Positions 44,820 through 55,892 of a DNA stretch of 64,000 nucleotides are shown here, piece by piece. A program made the position numbers and the translations under genes. A model generated the notes under the pieces. That model was not told the DNA's origin. It worked only from the letters and a program-made list of their open reading frames with translations, and searched no databases. How positions within the stretch are numbered: position 1 is the first letter of the stretch; every line of letters starts with the position of its first letter. Source of the stretch: Dechloromonas hortensis (GTDB lineage Bacteria > Pseudomonadota > Gammaproteobacteria > Burkholderiales > Rhodocyclaceae); assembly GCF_009469765.1 (NCBI RefSeq), contig NZ_SSSQ01000008.1, forward strand, positions 122,561 to 186,560, written 5' to 3'.

Positions 44820-45857
44820 ATGGTTCGCATTATATCCGCGCTCATCCTGGCCGTGACGGCCGTCTGCGCATCCGCTCAAGAGCCGCTCAAGCTTGTGGAC
44901 AACCCGCCCGACCGCCATATCGTTGTTCCCGGCGACACCCTGTGGGCCATTTCCGGAAAATTCCTGCAGCAGCCTTGGCGCTGGCCGGAAATCTGGCAGA
45001 TGAACAAGGCCGAAATCAAGAATCCGCACCTGATCTACCCGGGTGACGTCGTCATTCTCGACCGTTCCGGCGCGACCCCGCGCCTGCGCATCGGCAAGTC
45101 CATCAAATCGGGCGGTGGTACCGGCAAGCTGCAACCGCAGGTACACAGCGAAGCCGTACAGCAGGTCATCCCGAGCATTCCACCCAATATCATCGAAGCC
45201 TTCCTGTCGCAGCCGCTGGTCATCGAACCCGGTGCCCACGATGGCATCGCCCGCGTCGTCGCCTCGCAGGAAGACCGCACATTCATGGGCAATGGCGACG
45301 TCGCCTTTGTGACCGGCATTAACGATGCCAGCGTCGTCAACTGGAGCATCTTCCGTCCGGGCAAGCCGCTGAAAGATCCGGAAACCGGCGAAGTGCTCGG
45401 CCATGAGGCCTTCTTCCTCGGCAATGCCAAGCTGGTCCAGCCTGGTGAGCCAGCAGTGGTCCGCATCGTCCTGGCCAAGGAAGAGATCGGCCGCGGCGAC
45501 CGTCTGCTGCCGACCCCGCCGGCCAATATCATCGCCTACGCGCCGCACCGCCCGGAACAAGAGGTCGCCGCCAAGGTGATGTCGATCTACGGCGGCGTCA
45601 ACGAAGGTGGCAAAGGCTCGGTTGTCACCTTCAACCGGGGCCGCAACGACGGCCTCGAAGTCGGCCATGTCGTCGCCCTCTTCCGCAACCGGGTTTCGCT
45701 GGGCTTTGACGAAAAAGGACGCCGCGTCTCGACGCCGATTCCGGAAGAACGTTACGCGCTGGCCTTTGTCTTCCGCGTCTTCGACCGAGTCGCCTATGCG
45801 CTGGTCGTCGAATCCTCGAAGTCGGTAATTGTCGGCGACTCTGCCCGGAATCCATGA
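44820..45857 (+). CDS. exported LysM-domain peptidoglycan-binding protein
   Basis: The 345-residue protein has a signal peptide (to about residue 19) and a LysM domain (residues 33-80, HIVVPGDTLWAISGKFL). A long domain of unknown fold with Gly-rich loops follows. This LysM protein next to dprA is conserved in betaproteobacteria. It probably binds the cell wall. The start ATG 44820 follows GAGAGGTTACGACT; the open frame upstream is not needed. The dprA start overlaps its stop (ATGA). Confidence 0.87.
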   Translation: MVRIISALILAVTAVCASAQEPLKLVDNPPDRHIVVPGDTLWAISGKFLQQPWRWPEIWQMNKAEIKNPHLIYPGDVVILDRSGATPRLRIGKSIKSGGGTGKLQPQVHSEAVQQVIPSIPPNIIEAFLSQPLVIEPGAHDGIARVVASQEDRTFMGNGDVAFVTGINDASVVNWSIFRPGKPLKDPETGEVLGHEAFFLGNAKLVQPGEPAVVRIVLAKEEIGRGDRLLPTPPANIIAYAPHRPEQEVAAKVMSIYGGVNEGGKGSVVTFNRGRNDGLEVGHVVALFRNRVSLGFDEKGRRVSTPIPEERYALAFVFRVFDRVAYALVVESSKSVIVGDSARNP

Positions 45858-46930
45858 ACAACCTTGAAGGCTTGGCCGCCTGGCTGCGGCTGACCCTGAT
45901 TCCCGGCATTGGCGGCGAGACGCAAAGAAAGCTTCTCGCCGCTTTCGGTTTACCCGAGGCCGTTTTCTCCGCTGGCCGCTTGGCCGCCCGCAGCGTCATC
46001 GGCAACCGGGCCGATTTACTATTCGATTTTGACCCCTCCGAGGCCGTCGACCGCAGCCTGGCGTGGGCCAGCCAACCCGACCAGCACATCCTGACCTTGG
46101 CCGACGCGGCCTACCCACGCACCCTGCTCGAAATCGCCGATCCACCCAGTGTCCTTTACGTCCGAGGCAACGCTGCCTTGCTCCAGCAGCGGGGCCTGGC
46201 CATGGTCGGTAGCCGCAATGCAACACCGCAGGGCCTGCAAACTGCCGAAAGTTTCGCCAAGGCACTGGCCGGCAAGGGATTGAGCATCATCAGCGGCCTG
46301 GCCCTCGGCATTGATGCCGCTGCCCATCGCGGCGCGCTGGCGGCTGGCGGCAATACCATCGCCGTCATCGGCACCGGGGCCGACCGTCTTTACCCGGCTC
46401 GCAACAAGGAGTTGGCGATGGCGATTGCCGACCAAGGTGCCATCGTTTCCGAATTCCCGCTCGGCACCCCGGCCATCGCTGCCAACTTTCCGCGTCGCAA
46501 CCGCATCATCTCGGGCCTCTCCTGCGGCGTCCTGGTGGTCGAGGCCGCTCCGGAAAGCGGCTCGCTGATCACCGCGCGCCTGGCCGGCGAGCAAGGGCGC
46601 GAAGTATTCGCCATTCCCGGTTCGATTCATTCGCCGGTCGCCCGTGGTTGCCACAAATTAATCAAACAGGGCGCCAAGCTGGTCGAAACGGCGATGGATG
46701 TCCTGGAAGAACTCGGCAATATTGCCGAGCCTGTCACGGTCACCTTGCCGGCAGCCGCTACCGAAGAAAATGTGCTGCTTGCCGCCCTCGGCCACGATCC
46801 ATGCAGCCTGGACGATCTGCTCGAACGCAGCCGACTGAGCATCGAGCATTTGCTCACCGAACTGCTCACCCTGGAATTGGCCGGCCTGGTTGCGACCTTG
46901 CCCGGCAACCGCTACCAGCGACTGAACTAA
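45854..46930 (+). CDS. dprA: DNA-processing protein DprA
   Basis: The 358-residue protein has a Rossmann-type core (MVGSRNATPQGLQTAESFAK, IISGLALGIDAAAHRGALA, FPRRNRIISGLSCGVLVVEA) and a C-terminal winged-helix domain (ALGHDPCSLDDLLERSRLSI). It protects incoming single-stranded DNA and loads RecA during natural transformation. It is coupled to the LysM gene. The presence of yifB/comM in this window fits DNA uptake capability, but no uptake pilus gene is seen. Confidence 0.95.
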   Translation: MNNLEGLAAWLRLTLIPGIGGETQRKLLAAFGLPEAVFSAGRLAARSVIGNRADLLFDFDPSEAVDRSLAWASQPDQHILTLADAAYPRTLLEIADPPSVLYVRGNAALLQQRGLAMVGSRNATPQGLQTAESFAKALAGKGLSIISGLALGIDAAAHRGALAAGGNTIAVIGTGADRLYPARNKELAMAIADQGAIVSEFPLGTPAIAANFPRRNRIISGLSCGVLVVEAAPESGSLITARLAGEQGREVFAIPGSIHSPVARGCHKLIKQGAKLVETAMDVLEELGNIAEPVTVTLPAAATEENVLLAALGHDPCSLDDLLERSRLSIEHLLTELLTLELAGLVATLPGNRYQRLN

Positions 46931-47009
46931 ATCGCTGCATATATATAGATGGCTTGCCAAGCCGCTCGCCGGGCACTTATCATGCCCCGGCACTCATCAG
47001 GCAGAACCC

Positions 47010-49532
47010 ATGACCAAAAAGCTAATCATCGCTGAAAAACCTTCCGTCGCCGCCGACATCGCCAAGGCGCTGGGGGGGTTTACCAAGCACGACGACTATT
47101 TCGAAAGCGACACGCACGTTATCTCGTCGGCCGTCGGCCATCTGCTCGAACTATCCTGCCCCGAAGAATTCGAGGTCAAGCGCGGCAAGTGGTCCTTTGC
47201 CCATCTGCCGGTCATTCCGCCGCACTTTGCGCTGAAGCCGATCGAAAAGACCGAGTCCCGCCTCAAGGTGCTCAACAAGCTGATCAAGCGCAAGGATGTC
47301 GAAGCCCTGATCAACGCCTGTGACGCGGGGCGCGAAGGCGAATTGATCTTCAATTACATCGCGCAACACTCGAAGACCACCAAACCAATCCAGCGCCTGT
47401 GGCTGCAATCGATGACCCAGGGCGCCATCCGCGACGGTTTCTCGCGCCTGCGCAATGGTCAGGAAATGCAGGGCCTCGGTGATGCCGCCGTCTGCCGTTC
47501 AGAATCCGACTGGCTGGTCGGCATCAACGGCACGCGGGCGATGACAGCCTTCAACTCGAAGACCGGTGGTTTCCACCTGACCACCGTCGGCCGCGTACAA
47601 ACGCCGACGCTGGCCATCGTCGTCGAACGTGAAAAGAAAATCCGCGAATTCAAACCACGCGACTACTGGGAAGTTGAAGCCAGTTTTGCTGCCAAGGCCG
47701 GCGAGTACGCCGGCAAATGGTTCGATGAAGGCTTCAAGAAGGAAGACGACGAACACGCCCGTGCCGACCGCCTGTGGGAAAAAACCAGGGCCGACGCGAT
47801 CCGTGCTGCGACGCTCGGCAAGCCCGGCATCGTCAGCGAGGAAGCCAAGCCGGAAACTCGCCTGTCGCCGCTGCTCTTCGACTTGACCAGCCTGCAGCGC
47901 GAAGCGAACGCTCGCTTCGGCTTCTCGGCGAAGACCACACTGTCGATCGCCCAAGCGCTCTACGAAAAGCACAAGGTGCTGACCTATCCGCGGACCGACT
48001 CGCGCTGCCTGCCGGAAGATTACCTGCCGACGGTCAAGGAAACCCTGACCATCCTGACCGGCGAAGGTGCCGGCAAGGGTCACGATGAAGTGCTGTTGGC
48101 CCGCTACTCGCCGTTTGCCCACCAGATTCTTGCCCGTAACTGGGTGTTGCCCAACAAGCGCATCTTCAACAACGCCAAGATCAGCGACCACTTCGCGATC
48201 ATCCCGACGCCGCAGGCCCCAAAGAACCTCAACGAGGTCGAGCAGAAACTCTACGACTTCGTCGTCCGTCGCTTCCTGTCCGTCTTCTTCCCGGCCGCCG
48301 AGTACATGGTGACCACCCGCATCACCCGCGTCGAAGGCCATCCCTTCAAGACCGAGGGCAAGGTTCTGGTCAATCCGGGCTGGCTGGCCGTGCATGGCAA
48401 GGAAGGCCAGGAAGGCACCGAAGGCAACCTGGTTGCGGTCGACAAGGATGAAAAGGTCAAAACCGAAGAAGTCACGGTCAAGGCCAACGAAACCAAGCCG
48501 CCGCCGCGCTATTCGGAAGCCACCCTGCTCTCCGCCATGGAAGGCGCCGGCAAGATGGTCGACGACGAGGAACTGAAGGCGGCGATGGCCGGCCGCGGTC
48601 TCGGCACCCCGGCGACGCGCGCCCAGATCATCGAAAACCTGATCGGCGAACAGTACATGCTGCGCGAAGGCCGCGAGCTGATTCCGACCGCCAAGGCCTT
48701 CTCGCTGATGACGCTATTGAACGGCCTCGGCATCAACGAACTGACCCAGCCGGAACTGACCGGCGACTGGGAATGGAAGCTCGGCCGCATCGAAAAAGGC
48801 GAATTCACGCGCGACGAATTCATGCGCGAAATTGCCGAGATGACCCGGCACATGGTCGAACGGGCCAAGACTTTCGACAGCGACACCATTCCTGGCGATT
48901 TCGGTGTGTTGACCGCCAAGTGCCCACGTTGCGGCGGCGAGATTCGCGAAACCTACAAGAAATTCCAGTGCGGCGGCTGCGATTACTCGCTGTGGAAGAT
49001 CGTCGCCGGCCGCCAGTTCGAACCGGCCGAAATCGACACCCTGATCAACGAAGGCCAGATCGGCCCGCTGACCGGTTTCCGCAACAAGATGGGGCGCACC
49101 TTCGCTGCCGCGATCAAGCTCAACGACGAAAAGCTGCCTGAATTCGACTTTGGCCAGGACAAGGCCGACGAAGCAAACAGCGAGCCGGTGGACTTCTCGG
49201 GGCAGACCAGCCTCGGCAAGTGTCCGAAATGCACCGGCAACGTCTACGACCACGGCACGTCGTACGTCTGCGAAAAATCGGTCGGCCCGGACAAGAGTTG
49301 CGATTTCCGCTCCGGTAAGATCATCCTGCAACAGCCGATCGATCCGGCCCAGATGCAGAAATTGCTCAACGACGGCAAGACTGACCTGCTGAAGGAGTTT
49401 GTCTCCAACCGCACACGCCGCAAGTTCTCGGCCTATTTGGTGGCCAAGGATGGCAAGGTCGGCTTCGAGTTCGAGAAAAAGGTCGCCAAACCCAAGGCGC
49501 CGGCCAAGAAGAAGGCGGCCGAAGCAGAATAA
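47010..49532 (+). CDS. topB: DNA topoisomerase III
   Basis: The 840-residue type IA topoisomerase has the N-terminal Toprim motif LIIAEKPSVAADIAKAL and the metal-binding CDAGREGELIF. The active-site Tyr is in LTYPRTDSR (near residue 327). Zinc-type Cys motifs near the C-terminus are CPRCGGEI...CGGCDYSLW and CPKCTGNV. A Lys/Ala-rich tail ends it. It resolves DNA catenanes. A bidirectional terminator separates it from oxyR. Confidence 0.93.
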   Translation: MTKKLIIAEKPSVAADIAKALGGFTKHDDYFESDTHVISSAVGHLLELSCPEEFEVKRGKWSFAHLPVIPPHFALKPIEKTESRLKVLNKLIKRKDVEALINACDAGREGELIFNYIAQHSKTTKPIQRLWLQSMTQGAIRDGFSRLRNGQEMQGLGDAAVCRSESDWLVGINGTRAMTAFNSKTGGFHLTTVGRVQTPTLAIVVEREKKIREFKPRDYWEVEASFAAKAGEYAGKWFDEGFKKEDDEHARADRLWEKTRADAIRAATLGKPGIVSEEAKPETRLSPLLFDLTSLQREANARFGFSAKTTLSIAQALYEKHKVLTYPRTDSRCLPEDYLPTVKETLTILTGEGAGKGHDEVLLARYSPFAHQILARNWVLPNKRIFNNAKISDHFAIIPTPQAPKNLNEVEQKLYDFVVRRFLSVFFPAAEYMVTTRITRVEGHPFKTEGKVLVNPGWLAVHGKEGQEGTEGNLVAVDKDEKVKTEEVTVKANETKPPPRYSEATLLSAMEGAGKMVDDEELKAAMAGRGLGTPATRAQIIENLIGEQYMLREGRELIPTAKAFSLMTLLNGLGINELTQPELTGDWEWKLGRIEKGEFTRDEFMREIAEMTRHMVERAKTFDSDTIPGDFGVLTAKCPRCGGEIRETYKKFQCGGCDYSLWKIVAGRQFEPAEIDTLINEGQIGPLTGFRNKMGRTFAAAIKLNDEKLPEFDFGQDKADEANSEPVDFSGQTSLGKCPKCTGNVYDHGTSYVCEKSVGPDKSCDFRSGKIILQQPIDPAQMQKLLNDGKTDLLKEFVSNRTRRKFSAYLVAKDGKVGFEFEKKVAKPKAPAKKKAAEAE

Positions 49533-49535
49533 GAA

Positions 49536-49558
49536 AAGGGGCCGACGGCCCCTTTTTC
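49536..49558. terminator. bidirectional intrinsic terminator of topB and oxyR
   Basis: AAGGGGCC (49536-49543) and GGCCCCTT (49547-49554) form an 8-base stem with a 3-base loop. T-runs (TTTTTCTT on plus; TTTTCTT on minus) follow in both directions. It serves both convergent genes. Confidence 0.9.
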
Positions 49559-49595
49559 TTGTCCCCGAACAGGGACTGGCGTTTCACGTGAAACC

Positions 49596-50510
49596 TCAGC
49601 GCCGGGCAGTAGCCCCCGGCAACTGGCAGGACAACAAGGCCGCCCGCACCGCATCGATCGCCTGCGGCCGCGGGAAAGTCACTCGCCAGACCAGGCCGAC
49701 CGTACGCGACGGCTGCTGGCCGGCAAAGGGCAACACCTTGACGAGCGGCTCCTTGTCGATCAGCGGATCGGCCGCCGTGCTTGGCATCACCGCGACGCCG
49801 GCACCGCTCGCCACCATGTAGCGAATGGTTTCCAGCGAACTGCCTTCGAGTGAATCGGCCAGCGCATCGGGTGCCGTCAGACGCGGACAGGATTCCAACA
49901 CCTGATCACGGAAGCAGTTGCCCTGACCGAGCAATAGCAAGTGCTGACCATCCAGTTCATCGGCATCGACATCGGGCCGACTGACCCAGGGATGACTAGC
50001 CGGTATGACGACACGGAACGGCTCCTCGTATACCGGCTGCGCCACCAGCCCGGCTTCGGCGAAGGGCAGCGCAATGACGATAATGTCGAGCTCCCCTGCT
50101 TTCAAGGCCGGAATCAGGTTGGCGGTGAAGTCTTCCTTCAGGAAGAGCGGCATCGCCGGCGCTTCCTTATGGAGGGCCGGGATCAGTTGCGGCAGCAGAT
50201 AGGGCGCAATGGTGTAGATGACACCGACGCGCAACGGACCGCTCATCGGGTCGCCGGCTGAGCCGGCGATTTCTTCCAGGCGCACCGCTTCATCGAGCAC
50301 CCGCTTGGCCTGGGCGACGATCCGCTCGCCGAGGGCGGTAATCCGCACGTCGCTGGCGGTACGCTCGAAAAGCGCCGCGCCAAGCTGGCCTTCAACCTTT
50401 TTCAGGGCCACCGACAAGGTCGGCTGGCTGACATGGCAGGCCTCCGCCGCCTTGCCGAAATGGCGCTCCCGGGCAAGTGCCACGATGTAGCGCATTTCAG
50501 TCAGGGTCAT
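49596..50510 (-). CDS. oxyR: LysR-family hydrogen peroxide sensor OxyR
   Basis: The 304-residue protein has a LysR-type helix-turn-helix (FGKAAEACHVSQPTLSVALKKVE). The redox-active Cys pair of OxyR is in GQGNCFRDQVLESC, Cys199 and Cys208, the same numbers as in E. coli. It activates catalase and peroxidase genes after disulfide formation. The start ATG 50510 overlaps the rsuA stop. The gene sits downstream of rsuA; no catalase gene is adjacent in the window. Confidence 0.94.
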   Translation of the reverse strand: MTLTEMRYIVALARERHFGKAAEACHVSQPTLSVALKKVEGQLGAALFERTASDVRITALGERIVAQAKRVLDEAVRLEEIAGSAGDPMSGPLRVGVIYTIAPYLLPQLIPALHKEAPAMPLFLKEDFTANLIPALKAGELDIIVIALPFAEAGLVAQPVYEEPFRVVIPASHPWVSRPDVDADELDGQHLLLLGQGNCFRDQVLESCPRLTAPDALADSLEGSSLETIRYMVASGAGVAVMPSTAADPLIDKEPLVKVLPFAGQQPSRTVGLVWRVTFPRPQAIDAVRAALLSCQLPGATARR

Positions 50511-51214
50511 GCGCTGTAACCCAGCTTTTGCAGGTCGGCCGGCGTCAACCAGCGCCATTCGCCGGGCTTCAGATCATCCGGCAGACTCAGTTCGCCGACC
50601 GCCTCGCGATGCAGTTCTTCGACCCGGTTGCCAACCGCGGCGACCATCCGTTTGACCTGATGGTATTTGCCTTCGGTCACGGTCAGGCGCAGCAGGTTTG
50701 CACCGGCAATTTCGGCACCGGCCGCGACGATCGGTTCCGGCTCGTCGTTCAACAGCACGCCGGCCAGCAACTGGTCGATTTGCGCCTGATCGAGCGGGTG
50801 CTTGGTGGTCGCCAGATAGACCTTGGGTACCTTACGCTTGGCCGACGACAAGGCGTGATTCAACTGGCCGTCGTTGGTGATCAGCAGCAAGCCGGTAGTG
50901 TCTTCGTCGAGCCGGCCGATCGGCTGCACCTCGCGCTCACGCAATGGCACCGGCAGCAATTCAAGTACGCCCTGATGATGCTTGGGCTTGCGCGAACATT
51001 CGTAGCCGACCGGCTTGTTGAGCATCAGCGAGGCATATTCAAGATAGGGCCAATCGACCCCATCGACCGAGAAGATCAGGCCTTCGGTCGGGATTTCGGC
51101 AAAGGGGTCGTCGCAGACCTGGCCATTGATGGCGACACGTTCGTGCCGGATAAGCGAACGGCAGCCTTTGCGGGTGCCGAAGCCGTGTTTCTGGAGGATA
51201 CGTTCTAGTTGCAT
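50507..51214 (-). CDS. rsuA: 16S rRNA pseudouridine synthase (RsuA-type)
   Basis: The 235-residue protein has an N-terminal S4 RNA-binding domain (MQLERILQKHGFGTRKGCRS). The catalytic Asp is in IGRLDEDTTGLLLITNDG. TEGKYHQVKRMVAAVGNRV is also conserved. RsuA makes pseudouridine 516 in 16S rRNA. The start ATG is 23 bases from the divergent DUF1857 gene. Confidence 0.9.
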   Translation of the reverse strand: MQLERILQKHGFGTRKGCRSLIRHERVAINGQVCDDPFAEIPTEGLIFSVDGVDWPYLEYASLMLNKPVGYECSRKPKHHQGVLELLPVPLREREVQPIGRLDEDTTGLLLITNDGQLNHALSSAKRKVPKVYLATTKHPLDQAQIDQLLAGVLLNDEPEPIVAAGAEIAGANLLRLTVTEGKYHQVKRMVAAVGNRVEELHREAVGELSLPDDLKPGEWRWLTPADLQKLGYSA

Positions 51215-51237
51215 GGCGAGAATGCTAACATCCGACC

Positions 51238-51708
51238 ATGAATTTCGAACACCTTATCCAGATCAACGACCCGGAAAACCCGCTGGTCGATACCCTGAAC
51301 CGCGACCAGCTCTGGCAGGGGCTGCTGCATCGCGTCGAGAACCCCGTGCCCTTCCTGCCCGGGCTCGAAGCCTGCACCATTCTTGAGCGGCAAGGCAATG
51401 AACTGTTGCGCGAACTCGATTTCGGCGCCGCCGTAATCCAGGACCGCGTGACGCTGGCCGAAGCGCACTGGGTCCGCTTCGACATCCTGCCCTCCGAAGC
51501 CCATGCCGGCGGCAGCCTGACCATCACCATCGAGGAGCCGGAGCCGTTTTTCCTGTTCCTGCGCTTTGCCTATCAGACAACGCTGGCCAACAACCCGAAT
51601 TCGGAAGACCGGGCCTATATCGAGTACGTCAAGTCGGCCTACCACCAGTCCGACGTCGACTGCGTCCGCATCATCCGCACCCTCGCCGCCGGCGGCAATC
51701 CACAGTAA
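51238..51708 (+). CDS. DUF1857 / SRPBCC-like protein
   Basis: The 156-residue protein starts MNFEHLIQINDPENPLVDTLNRDQLWQGLL and resembles the DUF1857 family, with a START/SRPBCC-type hydrophobic ligand pocket. No catalytic motif is visible. It is a single gene, convergent with ybiT and sharing a terminator region. Confidence 0.8.
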   Translation: MNFEHLIQINDPENPLVDTLNRDQLWQGLLHRVENPVPFLPGLEACTILERQGNELLRELDFGAAVIQDRVTLAEAHWVRFDILPSEAHAGGSLTITIEEPEPFFLFLRFAYQTTLANNPNSEDRAYIEYVKSAYHQSDVDCVRIIRTLAAGGNPQ

Positions 51709-51717
51709 GCCGCGCAA

Positions 51718-51750
51718 TAAAAAGGCCGGCAGCGCATTGCGCTCCGGCCT
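51718..51750 (-). terminator. intrinsic terminator of ybiT
   Basis: AGGCCGG (51723-51729) pairs with CCGGCCT (51744-51750), and inside AGCGC pairs with GCGCT. TTTTTATT follows on the minus strand. It lies 52 bases after the ybiT stop. On the plus strand only ATTGGGG follows, so it is mainly a minus-strand terminator. Confidence 0.85.
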
Positions 51751-51801
51751 ATTGGGGACTGCTGCGGTCGACGCCCGCCAGCGGGCAAAAACCGCTCTCG
51801 C

Positions 51802-53424
<1,623 letters not shown>

Positions 53425-53571
53425 GGCGGTTCCGATCTGAAAATAACGGTAAAACGAAGGGCCGAATTTTACCTGTTTTCAAGGGGTTGACCGCAGCAAG
53501 GGAACATTTTGCTGCACTGCGGTGTAAGATTTGCGACCACAAGAAAAACCTCGGGATTGAGATACAGCACC

Positions 53572-54858
53572 ATGGTTCCACACCTGACAACCGCCCTCAC
53601 CGGCCCCCTGCTCGAACTCGAACGCAAGTTCCTCGACAGCAGCCCCCAGATCGAACACTGGCTGCGTGGCCAATGGCAGGAATACACGCCGCCCTTCTAC
53701 TCGTCGTGCGATCTGCGCAACTCCGGCTTCAAGCTGGCCCCGGTCGACACCAACCTGTTCCCGGGCGGCTTCAACAACCTCAATCCGGCCTTCCTGCCGC
53801 TCTGCGTGCAGGCAGCGATGAGCGCCATCGAAAAATTCTGTCCGGAAGCGCGCAGCCTGCTGCTGATTCCGGAAAACCACACGCGCAACCAGTTCTACCT
53901 GCAGAACGTCGCGCAACTGGTCGATATCCTGCGCCAGACCGGCCTCAACATCCGCCTCGGCTCGATGCTGCCGGAAATCGACAAGCCGACGCCGATCGAA
54001 CTGCCGAACGGCCAGAGCCTGCTGCTCGAACCGCTGGTCCGCAACGGCAACCGGCTCGGCGTCGCTGGCTTCGAGCCCTGCGCCATCCTGCTCAATAACG
54101 ACCTCTCGGCCGGCATCCCGGCCATCCTGCAGAACCTGCACGAGCAGGTCGTACTGCCGCCGCTGCACGCCGGCTGGGCGGTGCGCCGCAAGTCCAACCA
54201 CTTCGCCGCCTACGACCAGGTTGCCAACGACTTCGCCAAGGAAATCGGCATCGATCCCTGGCGCATCAACCCGGCCTTCTCGGTCTGCCGCAGCATCAAT
54301 TTCCATGAACGCCAGGGCGAGGAATGCCTGGCCGCCAACGTCGCCGCCGTGCTCGACATCGTCAAGGAAAAGTACAAGGAATACGGCATCGACGAGACGC
54401 CCTACGTCGTCGTCAAGGCTGACGCCGGGACCTACGGCATGGGGGTGATGACGGTGCGCGATGCCGACGAAGTGATCGCCCTCAACCGCAAGCAGCGCAA
54501 CAAGATGAGCGTTGTCAAGGAAGGCCTCGAAGTCTCCGAGGTGCTGATCCAGGAAGGCGTCCATTCCTTCGAGACGCTCAACGAGGCGGTCGCCGAACCG
54601 GTGATCTACATGATCGACCGCTACGTCGTCGGCGGCTTCTACCGCGTACATACCGGGCGCGGCAAGGACGAGAACCTCAACGCGCCGGGCATGCACTTCG
54701 AGCCGCTCGCTTTCGATACCGGCTGCAACCTGCCGGATTACCGCTGCGGCAACCCGGACTCGCCCCCCAACCGCTTCTACGCCTATGGCGTGGTCGGTCG
54801 CCTGGCCTGCCTGGCCGCCGCCGTCGAACTCGACCGCACAGCGCCGGAAAACGACTGA
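53572..54858 (+). CDS. gshA: glutamate-cysteine ligase (proteobacterial 'ferroox'-type GshA)
   Basis: The 428-residue enzyme catalyses the first step of glutathione synthesis. It belongs to the betaproteobacterial/acidithiobacillus-type GshA family, which is unrelated in sequence to E. coli GshA. Blocks such as PVDTNLFPGGFNNLNPAFLP, IPENHTRNQFYLQNV and VVKADAGTYGMGVMTVRDAD are typical. The start ATG 53572 is the family start; the open frame extends upstream by 21 codons. A weak ribosome site precedes it. gshB begins 8 bases after its stop. Confidence 0.93.
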   Translation: MVPHLTTALTGPLLELERKFLDSSPQIEHWLRGQWQEYTPPFYSSCDLRNSGFKLAPVDTNLFPGGFNNLNPAFLPLCVQAAMSAIEKFCPEARSLLLIPENHTRNQFYLQNVAQLVDILRQTGLNIRLGSMLPEIDKPTPIELPNGQSLLLEPLVRNGNRLGVAGFEPCAILLNNDLSAGIPAILQNLHEQVVLPPLHAGWAVRRKSNHFAAYDQVANDFAKEIGIDPWRINPAFSVCRSINFHERQGEECLAANVAAVLDIVKEKYKEYGIDETPYVVVKADAGTYGMGVMTVRDADEVIALNRKQRNKMSVVKEGLEVSEVLIQEGVHSFETLNEAVAEPVIYMIDRYVVGGFYRVHTGRGKDENLNAPGMHFEPLAFDTGCNLPDYRCGNPDSPPNRFYAYGVVGRLACLAAAVELDRTAPEND

Positions 54859-54866
54859 ACACGACC

Positions 54867-55892
54867 TTGCCGACCCAACAACTCCATTTCGAAAAGCACC
54901 TGCTCGGTGGCAGCAGCCAGTCGCTGCGCCTCGCCTTCGTACTCGATCCGCTCGACCATTTGAAGGCCTGGAAGGATTCCTCGGTGGCGATGATGCGTGC
55001 CGCCGAAAAGCACGGCCACGACGTCTACGCCATCGACGCCGCGACGCTGTGCTGGCGCCGGCCGGAGCCGGGCCATCATGCCGGCGGCGTCTTCGGCGAG
55101 GCGGTGCATCTGCACCTGCGCCCGGACGACCATGACTGGTTCCGCGAAACCCGCCGCGAATGGCTGCCGCTCAAGGCCTTCGACGCGGTCGTCATGCGCA
55201 AGGACCCGCCCTTCGATTTCGAATACCTGACCGCCACCTGGCTGCTCGAACGGGCCGAGGCTGACGGCGTCCGCGTCTTCAACCGGCCGCGGGCGCTGCG
55301 CGACCATTCGGAAAAGCTGGCGATCACCGAGTTCGACCACTACACGCCGGCCACGCTGGTCGCCCGCGACCCGCACCAGCTGCAGCATTTCATCGACGAA
55401 CAGCGTGACGTCATCTTGAAGCCGCTCGACGGCATGGGCGGCAGCCAGATCTTCCGCATCCACCGCAACGACCCGAATCGCAACGTCATCCTCGAAACGC
55501 TGACCCACGACGGGGCGCGCACCGTGATGGCGCAGCGTTACCTGCCCGAGATCAGCGCCGGCGACAAACGCATCCTGCTCATTGCCGGCAAGCCGGTGCC
55601 GTTCTGCCTGGCACGCATTCCCAAGGCCGGTGAAACACGCGGCAACCTGGCGGTCGGCGGTACCGGCGTCGCCCAGGAACTGTCGCCACGCGACCGGGAA
55701 ATCGCCGAAGCCCTCGGCCCCATCCTGTTCAAGCGCGGCCTGCTCCTGGTCGGCCTCGACGTCATCGGCAGCCACCTGACCGAAATCAACGTCACCAGCC
55801 CGACCTGCATGGTCGAAATCCGCCAACAGACTGGTTTCGACGCGGCCGGTGCCTTCATCACCGCCCTCGAACACGCATGCGGCATTGCCTGA
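54867..55892 (+). CDS. gshB: glutathione synthetase
   Basis: The 341-residue ATP-grasp enzyme joins glycine to gamma-glutamyl-cysteine. Family blocks include LRLAFVLDPLDHLKAWKDSS, EYLTATWLLERAEADGVRV, VILKPLDGMGGSQIFRI and GLLLVGLDVIGSHLTEINVTSP. The start is TTG 54867, giving about 20 residues before the usual LAFVLDPLD. No ATG or GTG in frame lies near the expected start. It overlaps the apbE start by 16 bases. Together gshA-gshB-apbE form an operon. Confidence 0.92.
   Translation: MPTQQLHFEKHLLGGSSQSLRLAFVLDPLDHLKAWKDSSVAMMRAAEKHGHDVYAIDAATLCWRRPEPGHHAGGVFGEAVHLHLRPDDHDWFRETRREWLPLKAFDAVVMRKDPPFDFEYLTATWLLERAEADGVRVFNRPRALRDHSEKLAITEFDHYTPATLVARDPHQLQHFIDEQRDVILKPLDGMGGSQIFRIHRNDPNRNVILETLTHDGARTVMAQRYLPEISAGDKRILLIAGKPVPFCLARIPKAGETRGNLAVGGTGVAQELSPRDREIAEALGPILFKRGLLLVGLDVIGSHLTEINVTSPTCMVEIRQQTGFDAAGAFITALEHACGIA

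Noticed and set aside
44678..45046. A 122-codon plus-strand frame that starts just after the def start codon.
   Set aside because: It overlaps the signal peptide region of the LysM gene in another frame and has no recognisable product.
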